From the NCBI GenBank assembly GCA_012841425.1, contig DUUR01000020.1, positions 1 to 10,324 on the forward strand: a stretch of 10,324 nt of DNA. The letters are read 5' to 3'. How positions within the stretch are numbered: position 1 is the stretch's first letter; each line of letters begins with the position of its first letter. The position numbers and the translations under genes were made by a program. Below, one piece after another: positions 1-6,927 of the stretch. Source of the stretch: Bacteroidales bacterium. Lineage in GTDB: Bacteria; Bacteroidota; Bacteroidia; Bacteroidales; Dysgonomonadaceae. The notes beneath the pieces were generated by a model that was not told the origin of the DNA, searched no databases, and was given only the letters and a program-made list of their open reading frames with translations.

Positions 1-149
1 TTCTTTTGTGGCTCAGAGTCATTTTTCTTTAGTACTGTAACTGTTTCGTTACGGGAAGGATCTGCATAAATATCGTCCCATTCCTGAGCAAATATAAGCA
101 GAGGCATAGTGACCAATAAAACCGTAAGTAGTAATTTTTTAGTTTTCAT
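1..149 (-). CDS. Secreted protein of unknown function, N-terminal fragment
   Basis: The first 49 codons of a gene that runs off the left edge of the window. The start is the ATG at 149-147, preceded 5 bases upstream by a good Shine-Dalgarno-like AGGGAG (160-155), which is unusual in this window. The N-terminus is a typical Sec signal peptide: Lys at 2, 4 and 5, a hydrophobic core at about 6-20, and a probable signal peptidase I site after Ala21 (IFA|QE). There is no lipobox cysteine, so the product should be periplasmic or otherwise exported, not a lipoprotein. The mature start reads QEWDDIYADPS and then becomes charged and Lys-rich. Short exported Bacteroidales proteins beginning with a DDIY-like motif exist, but I cannot assign a family from this fragment. 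No function is proposed. Confidence 0.75.
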   Translation of the reverse strand, partial: MKTKKLLLTVLLVTMPLLIFAQEWDDIYADPSRNETVTVLKKNDSEPQK

Positions 150-328
150 AGTCTCTCCCTTTCTTTATGTTGTTTTTAATATTTTATTTACCTATAAGTC
201 AGACTATCTTATCAATAAATAGTTTAATCCATTCGAATTATATAGATTATGATATACAAATATACAAATCAATATATAAATTATACTATTAAGATGTGTT
301 TTGTATCAAAAAGTTGCGTGCTTTATGG
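150..328 (-). promoter_or_regulatory. AT-rich leader and possible promoter of the left-edge secreted protein
   Basis: This 179-base gap lies between the end of the PhnP-like gene and the start of the left-edge gene, both on the minus strand. It is very AT-rich. One exact match to the Bacteroidota -7 consensus TAnnTTTG lies on the minus strand at 264-257 (TATATTTG). No TTTG or TTG stands at the expected 17-23 base distance upstream, so the promoter call is weak. If used, it would give a leader of about 100 bases. I see no convincing stem-loop terminator for the upstream gene. Confidence 0.3.
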
Positions 329-1090
329 TTAAAAAACATCAATCTCTAATCCATCATATGCAAAATATCTATTTTCTGGTAGCTCATTTTCAATCTCAGA
401 ATGTAGTCCCATTTCGTGGCTCATATGAGAGAAATAAGTTCTTTTTGCATTTATCTTCTCAGACAACCTCAAAGCATCATCAAGGGTTTGGTGTGAAACA
501 TGTTCTGTTCTGCGAAGGGCGCTTATAACCAAAGTATCTAACCCTCGTAGTTTAGTAAGCTGATCCTCTGGAATAGACTTAACATCAGTAAGATAAGCAT
601 AATTATATATTCTAAATCCCAGTATTGGAAGTTTATAATGCATCACTCTAATTGGTGTAATTGGAGTGCCTCCAACATAAAAATGCTCTTTTTCATTTAT
701 CCTATTAATTCTAAGGTCTGGAACACCTTTATACCTAAGTGGAGCAAAACAATATGGCATACGCTCTCTAACAGCGTGCTCTAGATGGCGCTCCATATAT
801 AGTTCAACAGAACCAAATTTAGAAAATGGTCGCAAATCATCAATTCCCCCCACATGATCGTAATGCTCATGTGTAAAAAGTATACCATCAATTTTCACAA
901 AAGGAATATTCATCACCTGTTGTCTAAAATCGGGTGAACAATCTATTAATAATACTTTGCCATCCACCTCAATTCTTACAGATGCTCTTAATCGTTTATC
1001 TCTTAAATCATCGGAAATGCAAACCTTGCATTTGCAACCAATTTGGGGCACTCCAGTAGATGTACCGGTTCCAAGAAATTGTACTTTCAT
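329..1090 (-). CDS. PhnP-type metallo-beta-lactamase-fold phosphodiesterase
   Basis: A complete 253-residue metal-dependent hydrolase of the PhnP branch of the metallo-beta-lactamase superfamily. The N-terminal GTGTSTGVPQIGC motif (7-19) is followed by Cys19, Cys21 and Cys24, which with His225 match the structural zinc site of E. coli PhnP. The catalytic metal ligands are His74, His76, Asp78 and His79 (HEHYDH), His151, Asp169 (LTD) and His222 (SHMSH). Every expected ligand is present, so the enzyme should be active. PhnP cleaves 5-phosphoribosyl 1,2-cyclic phosphate in phosphonate degradation. No other phn gene is visible here, so the real substrate in this organism is open; another cyclic nucleotide or phosphodiester is possible. 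The protein is cytoplasmic, with no signal peptide. The start must be the ATG at 1090, because the first conserved motif begins at residue 7. No Shine-Dalgarno is seen, and a terminator hairpin lies just upstream. Confidence 0.88.
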   Translation of the reverse strand: MKVQFLGTGTSTGVPQIGCKCKVCISDDLRDKRLRASVRIEVDGKVLLIDCSPDFRQQVMNIPFVKIDGILFTHEHYDHVGGIDDLRPFSKFGSVELYMERHLEHAVRERMPYCFAPLRYKGVPDLRINRINEKEHFYVGGTPITPIRVMHYKLPILGFRIYNYAYLTDVKSIPEDQLTKLRGLDTLVISALRRTEHVSHQTLDDALRLSEKINAKRTYFSHMSHEMGLHSEIENELPENRYFAYDGLEIDVF

Positions 1091-1105
1091 ATCTACTACT
1101 ATTAA

Positions 1106-1140
1106 AAAAGCTGTCTCATTAAGTATAACGGACAGCTTTT
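1106..1140 (-). terminator. Intrinsic terminator after the SPOR-domain lipoprotein gene
   Basis: A perfect 10-bp inverted repeat has arms AAAAGCTGTC (1106-1115) and GACAGCTTTT (1131-1140) around a 15-base loop. Read on the minus strand, the stem is followed by a run of six T (1109-1104, the first four within the arm). This is the expected form of a rho-independent terminator. It starts 48 bases past the stop codon of the SPOR gene. On the plus strand the T-run is only four bases, so it is directional. It ends 15 bases before the start codon of the PhnP-like gene. Confidence 0.8.
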
Positions 1141-1188
1141 ACACCCTTATTAAATAAGGAGTATTTTTACACAACTTGGTTTAACAAA

Positions 1189-1701
1189 TTAGTATTCTCT
1201 TTCCAAAATCCAAAGATCGTTGAAAGGAACCCCGTAATTTCTTCTTAGGAAGTCAGTATCACCTTTAGCTGAATAAGTCCTGTATATATCTTCACGTTTT
1301 GCAGCAGCTTGGTTTTTATCATCATAGCTAGCAACAATTACTCTATACATACCTTGTTCATTCTCGGCAAGGATTACCTGATGACCTTCGTTTTCCATAC
1401 GACCCTTAAGTGATTCAGCATTTATTTTTACACTTAGCGATGCTATAACCACATTAAATCTCTTTAATCCAGCAGCATCCGTTGCATAAACTGGCTCTAC
1501 TTTTTCTTTTCTAACCGATACCTCTACCGGTGGAAGTGGGCTGGCATCTTTAATCACAGTTGTAGGTTGTGAAGCAGATTGTTGAAGCTCTCTCTCTTTA
1601 GCTGCTTCGTATACTTGTTTATAAGCACTCTGTTTAGGTTTACACGAAGCACCTAAAACTAGCAGTCCAGCTAAAATCAATGCGAAATGGAATCTTTTCA
1701 T
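1189..1701 (-). CDS. SPOR-domain lipoprotein
   Basis: A 170-residue predicted lipoprotein. I prefer the ATG at 1701-1699 over the in-frame ATG at 1737, because it places a compact signal peptide (MKRF, then a hydrophobic stretch) directly before a lipobox LGASC with the lipidated Cys at residue 20. The longer form adds a polar 12-residue extension that a signal peptide does not need. After the Cys comes a charged, Gln/Ser/Pro-rich linker (about 21-80). The C-terminal domain (about 82-169) starts RFNVVIASLS and contains YRVIVASYDD. This two-repeat beta-alpha-beta pattern is typical of SPOR domains, which bind glycan strands lacking stem peptides at division septa. The likely role is a periplasmic envelope or division-associated peptidoglycan-binding protein. 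Similar small SPOR lipoproteins occur in Bacteroides. A terminator follows the gene. Confidence 0.85.
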   Translation of the reverse strand: MKRFHFALILAGLLVLGASCKPKQSAYKQVYEAAKERELQQSASQPTTVIKDASPLPPVEVSVRKEKVEPVYATDAAGLKRFNVVIASLSVKINAESLKGRMENEGHQVILAENEQGMYRVIVASYDDKNQAAAKREDIYRTYSAKGDTDFLRRNYGVPFNDLWILEREY

Positions 1702-1756
1702 CTGTGTTAATTGTTTATTATTGTTCCTAATAATCAAAATTAATATATAGTTAATG

Positions 1757-1764
1757 CAAAGATA
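1757..1764 (-). promoter_or_regulatory. Putative -7 box for the SPOR lipoprotein gene
   Basis: The minus strand reads TATCTTTG here, an exact match to the Bacteroidota -7 consensus TAnnTTTG. It lies about 55 bases upstream of the chosen ATG at 1701, which implies a leader of roughly 50 bases. No clear -33 TTTG is present at the usual distance, so the call rests on the -7 element and its position in the 77-base gap. Confidence 0.4.
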
Positions 1765-1814
1765 ACAAAGAAGGCTATCATTGTATTGCTATAGGTGTGA
1801 AAATAAATTAAATA

Positions 1815-2630
1815 TTACTCTTCAGGCGTAGCAAGTTGAAGCCTTATAGGTCTAGGTGTAAGCTCCTTTTTTTCACCAGCAGCTAATGTATCAGTAAAAA
1901 TAGTATCCCTAAACATACTCTCGGGGTGAGCCATAATATGAATTTGCCAAACACCCTCCTCTAACCCAATGAATTTAAACATACCGTCTGGTTCAGGAAT
2001 TGTAAACAAAACTGTTTCTTCTTTTACAATAGCTATATTAGGATTAGCTTCTATAGGTGCAACAAAACCACTTATCGAACCACCCCAATTCTCCTCGAAA
2101 GCTCTAGCAGCAGGATTTAAAAACCAATTGCCATTAGATTCGGTTACAGACAATGCTGCATTAATATCAATCATGAGGTACGTAATTACATTAGGCATAA
2201 GTTCTATCTCACTTAACTCAATTTCCAAACCATCTGCAATTTCAGATACTTTTTGTAGATGAACAAGACTATCTGTGTTTGTAATAATCCTATTATTATT
2301 TCCAAACAGAATTCTCATCTTCTCTATTTTTACATTCGATGGAAAATATTGATCAAGAAGCTGGATACTTTTCCCGTTCATCAGTTTAAGCAAATTATAC
2401 TCACCACCGCTGTATTCTAATGCAATCCATTCTCCATTAGCGTTTAAAGAATCGGTTGCATATAGTGATATTTCACTAATATCTATATGCATTTCTTTAA
2501 TTACCAGCGATGCTGCATCTGTAAGCTTAACACGCAAACGAGCAGCATTATCAAAAGAATCTCCTTTATCACAACCAATTAATATAATAAAAAAGACCAA
2601 TAATAGATTATTACAGTTACTTTTGCGCAT
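1815..2630 (-). CDS. DUF4382-type lipoprotein
   Basis: A 271-residue predicted lipoprotein. The signal peptide (hydrophobic core about 8-18) ends in LIGC with the acylated Cys at residue 20, followed by DKGDS. Residues about 30-178 look like a DUF4382 domain: a start RLRVKLTDAAS, then an IDISEISLYA strand, an EYNLLKLMNG segment and a YLMIDINAAL strand. Residues about 183-265 look like a small beta-sandwich of the carboxypeptidase-regulatory type, starting GGSISGFVAP and containing DGMFKFIGLEEGVWQI. DUF4382 proteins are surface or periplasmic lipoproteins common in Bacteroidota, often with such a domain; their function is unknown. The gene starts at the ATG at 2630 and diverges from the lipoprotein gene at 2768. 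The next gene downstream has its own likely promoter, so this may be a single-gene unit. Confidence 0.8.
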   Translation of the reverse strand: MRKSNCNNLLLVFFIILIGCDKGDSFDNAARLRVKLTDAASLVIKEMHIDISEISLYATDSLNANGEWIALEYSGGEYNLLKLMNGKSIQLLDQYFPSNVKIEKMRILFGNNNRIITNTDSLVHLQKVSEIADGLEIELSEIELMPNVITYLMIDINAALSVTESNGNWFLNPAARAFEENWGGSISGFVAPIEANPNIAIVKEETVLFTIPEPDGMFKFIGLEEGVWQIHIMAHPESMFRDTIFTDTLAAGEKKELTPRPIRLQLATPEE

Positions 2631-2662
2631 AATTTAAATTGAAGTTATACTATTTAGTATGG

Positions 2663-2697
2663 CAAAAATACATAAATATACAGTTCTAATCATCAAA
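2663..2697 (-). promoter_or_regulatory. Putative promoter of the DUF4382 lipoprotein gene
   Basis: On the minus strand, TTTG at 2697-2694 and TATTTTTG at 2670-2663 match the Bacteroidota -33 (TTTG) and -7 (TAnnTTTG) elements, separated by 23 bases. This is at the long end of the accepted spacing. The -7 box is 32 bases upstream of the ATG at 2630. This is the only place in the window where I see both elements in order. Confidence 0.5.
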
Positions 2698-2731
2698 ACA
2701 GAATAATTAAATATATAAACAAAAGGTTTTA

Positions 2732-2750
2732 TAAAGCTGTTATAGCTTTA
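2732..2750. repeat. Interrupted palindrome upstream of the plus-strand lipoprotein gene
   Basis: The arms TAAAGCT (2732-2738) and AGCTTTA (2744-2750) form a perfect 7-bp inverted repeat with a 5-base spacer (GTTAT). It ends 17 bases before the ATG at 2768. The right arm overlaps TAGCTTTA (2743-2750), a 7 of 8 match to the -7 consensus on the plus strand. It could be an operator over the promoter or a short hairpin in the leader. The sequence alone does not decide. Confidence 0.4.
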
Positions 2751-2767
2751 ATCCAAATAAAATTGAT

Positions 2768-3367
2768 ATGATGAAATCTACAAACTACATTTTTCTATTA
2801 CTAATTATTGTAATCTTATCTTCCTGCAATCAGCAAAAGAGCAACAACACCAACAGTAATTTAGATAGCAACTCTAGTGAGGTAAATGTAATAAAACAGA
2901 ATAACCAGGTTGCCTTAGAATTGCATGACAAACTAATGAATCATTTCAGTAGAGATTGGATGGAAAGAGAATCTGATCCAGATTTATATCCCAATTATTA
3001 TGGAGGTTCGTTTATCGATAATAATGGTGTTTTTGTAATAACAGTAACTCAGAATACCGAAAATGCAAAAGAGCTTCTAAAAGAAGCCCTTGAAACCGAT
3101 AATTTTAAGGTAGAATCTGTTCGTTACTCATATAAAGAGATGCTAAGAGTAATGGATAGCATAGATGAGTTTTTAGTAGATAGTTCAATTTCCAGCGATC
3201 ATATAGTATTGGTCCATTTTGCAGGAGCATACCCCGATGTTATGGAAAACCGAGTAAAAGTACTGCTAACCGATATGAACCAGAATATTATAAGCTCATT
3301 TAAACGTGATGTTACTAACTCACAACTTGTAATATTTGAACAAGGAGAAATCCCTGAGCTGTATTAA
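2768..3367 (+). CDS. Lipoprotein resembling an alpha-lytic-type protease pro-region
   Basis: A 199-residue predicted lipoprotein, the only plus-strand gene here. The signal peptide ends in LSSC with the lipid-bearing Cys at residue 20, followed by an Asn/Ser-rich linker (21-40). The ATG at 2771 is an equally good start. Residues 74-96 read YPNYYGGSFIDNNG and then a hydrophobic beta strand. VRYSYKEMLRVMDSID follows at 118-133, and NRVKVLLTD with a later FKR at about 161-180. The pattern of Gly-Gly-x-x-Ile-Asp-x-x-Gly strand, VRYSY-helix and NRV strand, apparently given twice, recalls the folding pro-region of alpha-lytic and streptogrisin-type serine proteases. No protease domain or catalytic triad is present, so it is not a protease. 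It might be an envelope-held inhibitor or a sensor domain. Family membership is my reading of the pattern and is unconfirmed; function is unknown. It faces gcvP with no gap. Confidence 0.7.
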   Translation: MMKSTNYIFLLLIIVILSSCNQQKSNNTNSNLDSNSSEVNVIKQNNQVALELHDKLMNHFSRDWMERESDPDLYPNYYGGSFIDNNGVFVITVTQNTENAKELLKEALETDNFKVESVRYSYKEMLRVMDSIDEFLVDSSISSDHIVLVHFAGAYPDVMENRVKVLLTDMNQNIISSFKRDVTNSQLVIFEQGEIPELY

Positions 3368-6214
3368 TTATTGAAGTTTCGGAACCAAGTTTCTATCGCC
3401 ATAGGCATTATCAACCCTTGCTACATTTACCCAGAATTTATTCTCTTTTACAAATTGAAGCGGATAAGCAGCTTTGCTACGTGGGTAACTATGTGCCCAT
3501 TCATCTGAAACTATCTCGTATTCGGGATGAGGAGCATTAACCAATACATTGTCCTCTAAAGTATACTCCCCTCTAGATACTTCAATAATCTCCTCATGTA
3601 TCTCAATCATTGTTTCAACAAAACGGTTCAACTCATCCAAACTTTCACTTTCGGTTGGTTCAACCATAAGAGTTCCTGCTACTGGAAAAGATAAAGTAGG
3701 AGCATGATAGCCATAATCAATAAGTCTCTTTGCAATATCTGTTTCAGTTATACCCGATACATCCTTCAAACCTCTACAGTCTAAAATGAGCTCGTGCCCC
3801 ACTCTACCTTGCGCACCCCTATATAGAATCCCAAAAGAGTCTTCAAGCTTTTCTACAAGATAGTTTGCACTCAATATAGCTATTTCAGTTGCTTGTTTTA
3901 GACCTTCTGCACCCATCATTCTAATGTAAGCATAGGTGATTTCCAGTACACCTGCACTACCATATGCAGCAGCCGATACCGTATTCTTGTCAGTGCTCAT
4001 TGAAACTGGATGACCCGGAAGAAACGGTACAAGGTGCTCTGCAACACAGATAGGACCAACACCAGGGCCGCCCCCACCATGAGGTATTGCAAATGTTTTA
4101 TGCAAATTAAGATGGCAAACATCAGCACCAATAATACCTGGATTGGTATGCCCCACCTGAGCATTCATATTTGCACCATCCATATATACCTGACCACCTG
4201 CTTCATGAATTAAGTTGCATATACTAACTATGCTAGCTTCAAAAATGCCATGCGTGGAAGGATAAGTTATCATAATTGCTGCAAGATCGTCTTTATACTT
4301 TTCAATCTTTAATTTAAGATCTTCCATATCAACATTACCCTTTGCATCTGAGGCAACAGTTACTGGTTTAAACCCAGCCTGTACAGCACTTGCCGGATTT
4401 GTACCATGTGCAGATGCTGGTATAAGAACAATTTTACGATGCCCTTCCCCCTTACTCTCAAGATAACTAGCTATAGTAATTAAACCTGCATATTCGCCAT
4501 TTGCTCCCGAGTTTGGTTGAAGGCTAGTTGCACTAAAACCAGTAATCACAGCTAGCATCTCCTCCAGTTCATCTATTATTTGTTTGTAACCTTCGGTTTG
4601 ATCTGAAGGTGCAAAAGGATGTATCCTTTGTAAGTTTGCCATACCAAGAGGTAACAACTCAGAAGCTGCATTCAATTTCATAGTACACGAGCCCAATGAA
4701 ATCATTGAGTGTGCAAGTGAAATATCCTTACGTTCAAGTCGCTTTATATAACGCATCAGCTCAGTTTCAGTATGATAGCTCTTAAATGTGGGATGAGTAA
4801 GGAATTCGGACTTTCTTTGTTGAAAATCTTTTAATGATATTTTCTCTTTAAGCTCTTCAATTAAAAAATCCTTAGAGCTACCAACAGTCATAGCAAAAAC
4901 AGCCAACAGATCATGTAAACGCAATTTATTTGTAGTTTCATCTATACTGATACCAATCTCTCCGTTGCTAAAATATCTGAGATTAATCGACCTCAACTCG
5001 GCATTACCTCTAACATCATTAGTGCTTACTCCTTCCGGAAGTTTAAACTTTAATGTATCAAAGAAATTGTCGTTTAGTTGTTTGAAGCCCATTTTCTTAA
5101 GTTCTTCATTAATATACGATGCAATAGAGTGAATCCTACGCGCTATCTTCTTTAACCCTTCAGGACCATGATATACTCCATAAAATGATGCCATAGTGGC
5201 CAACAGGGCTTGCGCTGTACATATATTAGAAGTTGCTTTTTCACGTTTAATATGCTGCTCTCTTGTTTGCAGAGCCATTCGGTAGGCCTCTTTACCATAA
5301 GCATCTTTAGAAATACCTATAATGCGACCAGGCATATATCTTTTATATTCATCTTTAGTTGCAAAGAATGCAGCAGATGGTCCACCATAAAACATAGGAA
5401 CACCAAATCTCTGGCTGCTTCCAAATGCAATATCAGCACCCCATTCTCCAGGAGGTGTAAGCAGAGTTAATGCCATCAGATCAGTTGCAACAGCAACTTT
5501 ACAATCCGCTTCATTTGCCTTTTCTACAAACCCACGATAGTCTTCTACGCTACCATCACCATTTGGATATTGTATAATTGCACCAAAAAATGGCTTCTCA
5601 AACGAAATAGTTCTATAATCACCCACAACCACTTCTATGTCAACATACCTCATACGAGTTTTAAGTACAGAAAGAGTTTGAGGAAATATATTTTGATCTA
5701 TAAATAGCCTTTCAACACCACTTTTTACCTGATTACGACTTCTAAGCCCATACATCATAGTGGCTGCCTCTGCAGCTGCAGTTGCCTCGTCAAGCAAAGA
5801 ACTATTTGCAAGTGGAAGGGCAGTAAGATCACTTATGATGGTCTGAAAATTCAGTAAAGCTTCAAGTCTACCTTGCGAAATCTCAGCCTGATAAGGAGTG
5901 TATGAAGTATACCATACCGGGTTCTCAAAAACGTTTCTGTATATGGCAGCTGGCGTAATCGTGTCATACCATCCCATACCAATATAAGAAGCAAATATTT
6001 TGTTTTTTGAAGCTATATTTGAAATTTCCTCAGCATATTCTTGTTCCGATAAAGCACTGGGTAGAGATAAGGAATGTTTTAAACGTATATTTGAAGGAAT
6101 TGTTTGGCTAATTAATTCATCGATATTAGTAAGTCCCAATGTCTCAAGCATCTTCTGCTTATCAGTCTCATCAACACCGATATGTCGGTTCTTAAATTGT
6201 TCCATTTTAATCAT
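3368..6214 (-). CDS. gcvP: Glycine decarboxylase (glycine cleavage system P-protein)
   Basis: A full-length 948-residue P-protein of the one-chain type. It decarboxylates glycine with pyridoxal phosphate and passes the aminomethyl group to the lipoyl arm of the H-protein, feeding one-carbon units to tetrahydrofolate. The N-terminal half includes SYIGMGWYDTITPAAI (about 77-91) and YTPYQAEISQGRLE (105-118). The C-terminal half has SLGSCTMKLN (506-515), AHGTNPASA (602-610) and the PLP-binding LNLHKTF with Lys706, followed by the Gly-rich IPHGGGGPGVGP loop. All hallmarks are intact. The start may be the ATG at 6214 or the ATG three codons later at 6205; an AGGAAA about 14 bases upstream fits 6214 better. 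gcvT and gcvH are not in the window. It lies 52 bases after the hydrolase gene, with no canonical promoter in between, so it is probably co-transcribed with it. Confidence 0.97.
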   Translation of the reverse strand: MIKMEQFKNRHIGVDETDKQKMLETLGLTNIDELISQTIPSNIRLKHSLSLPSALSEQEYAEEISNIASKNKIFASYIGMGWYDTITPAAIYRNVFENPVWYTSYTPYQAEISQGRLEALLNFQTIISDLTALPLANSSLLDEATAAAEAATMMYGLRSRNQVKSGVERLFIDQNIFPQTLSVLKTRMRYVDIEVVVGDYRTISFEKPFFGAIIQYPNGDGSVEDYRGFVEKANEADCKVAVATDLMALTLLTPPGEWGADIAFGSSQRFGVPMFYGGPSAAFFATKDEYKRYMPGRIIGISKDAYGKEAYRMALQTREQHIKREKATSNICTAQALLATMASFYGVYHGPEGLKKIARRIHSIASYINEELKKMGFKQLNDNFFDTLKFKLPEGVSTNDVRGNAELRSINLRYFSNGEIGISIDETTNKLRLHDLLAVFAMTVGSSKDFLIEELKEKISLKDFQQRKSEFLTHPTFKSYHTETELMRYIKRLERKDISLAHSMISLGSCTMKLNAASELLPLGMANLQRIHPFAPSDQTEGYKQIIDELEEMLAVITGFSATSLQPNSGANGEYAGLITIASYLESKGEGHRKIVLIPASAHGTNPASAVQAGFKPVTVASDAKGNVDMEDLKLKIEKYKDDLAAIMITYPSTHGIFEASIVSICNLIHEAGGQVYMDGANMNAQVGHTNPGIIGADVCHLNLHKTFAIPHGGGGPGVGPICVAEHLVPFLPGHPVSMSTDKNTVSAAAYGSAGVLEITYAYIRMMGAEGLKQATEIAILSANYLVEKLEDSFGILYRGAQGRVGHELILDCRGLKDVSGITETDIAKRLIDYGYHAPTLSFPVAGTLMVEPTESESLDELNRFVETMIEIHEEIIEVSRGEYTLEDNVLVNAPHPEYEIVSDEWAHSYPRSKAAYPLQFVKENKFWVNVARVDNAYGDRNLVPKLQ

Positions 6215-6266
6215 AGCGACTATATATTTTCCTGTTTGTTTTTAATATTATGCTTTTAATATTTGC

Positions 6267-6920
6267 CTACTTTAGTATACCAACAAAGGGATTGTTCTTT
6301 TTTTCATATCCAATAGTAGTAGTGGGTCCGTGACCTGGATAAACCTTTGTAGCATCAGGCAATGTAAATAACTTAGTATGAATTCCATCCACCAACTCCT
6401 CAAAGCTACCTCCTATAAGATCAGTACGCCCTATACTTCCCCTAAAAAGTACATCACCACAAAACACACAACCATTCGATTCATTATAAAAAACAATACT
6501 ACCTGGTGAATGACCAGGAATATGCAATATCTTTAGAGTCTGATTACCAAAAGTGATAATATCACCCTCACGTAAACTCTTACCTATTGTAGGTTTATAT
6601 TCATTATTATTATCGGGTATACCAAATAATTTCATCTGATCCTTCACACTTTCCAGTAGAGCCTCATCACCAACGTGAGACTCCATCGGCAAACCAAAAT
6701 ATGATGATATAGTATTTACACCAAAAAGATGATCAAAATGCAAATGAGTATTCAGCAAATGCTTTACAACCAAATCTTTGTCTAAGATATAGTTTATAAG
6801 CAAAGTGTTTTCATCAGGATAATAGCAAGAGGCATCAATTATTACACACTCGCCAGTTTCATCCGACAATACGTAACAATTAACTCCTAGTGGATTAAAT
6901 TCAAATGTTTTTATTTCCAT
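6267..6920 (-). CDS. YcbL/glyoxalase-II-like metallo-beta-lactamase-fold hydrolase
   Basis: A complete 217-residue cytoplasmic metallohydrolase with all ligands of the dinuclear site: His59, His61, Asp63 and His64 (HLHFDH), His137 (HIPGHSPGS), Asp156 (CGDVLF) and His197 (YPGHGP). The segments FRGSIGRTDLIGG and GPTTTIGYEKKNNPF are typical of the short YcbL-like branch of the hydroxyacylglutathione hydrolase family. That branch lacks the C-terminal glutathione-binding domain of true glyoxalase II. Known members hydrolyse thioesters such as S-lactoylglutathione, but Bacteroidota generally lack glutathione, so the natural thiol ester here is unknown. The gene starts 7 bases after the rsmG stop codon and precedes gcvP, all on one strand. 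It is a different subfamily from the PhnP-like enzyme at 329. Confidence 0.88.
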   Translation of the reverse strand: MEIKTFEFNPLGVNCYVLSDETGECVIIDASCYYPDENTLLINYILDKDLVVKHLLNTHLHFDHLFGVNTISSYFGLPMESHVGDEALLESVKDQMKLFGIPDNNNEYKPTIGKSLREGDIITFGNQTLKILHIPGHSPGSIVFYNESNGCVFCGDVLFRGSIGRTDLIGGSFEELVDGIHTKLFTLPDATKVYPGHGPTTTIGYEKKNNPFVGILK

Positions 6921-6927
6921 AATTAAT

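Noticed and set aside
957..1157. Plus-strand open frame across the PhnP-like gene start and the terminator
   Set aside because: It is antisense to the conserved zinc-site region, runs through the terminator hairpin and shows no domain or signal.
1702..1737. N-terminal 12-residue extension of the SPOR lipoprotein
   Set aside because: The ATG at 1701 gives a standard lipoprotein signal peptide with Cys20. The extension is polar and lies close to the putative -7 box, leaving almost no leader.
4010..4213. Plus-strand open frame inside gcvP
   Set aside because: It lies fully antisense to strongly conserved gcvP sequence, including the PLP-lysine region, and encodes a Cys/Thr-rich peptide with no recognisable domain.
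5210..5470. Plus-strand open frame inside gcvP
   Set aside because: It is antisense to conserved gcvP sequence, with no start signal or recognisable motif.
6240..6262. Direct repeat TTTTAATATT upstream of gcvP
   Set aside because: Two short copies of a low-complexity AT sequence in AT-rich DNA are expected by chance.
6215..6266. Glycine riboswitch in front of gcvP
   Set aside because: The gap is only 52 bases, too short for a glycine aptamer, and has no suitable stem pattern.
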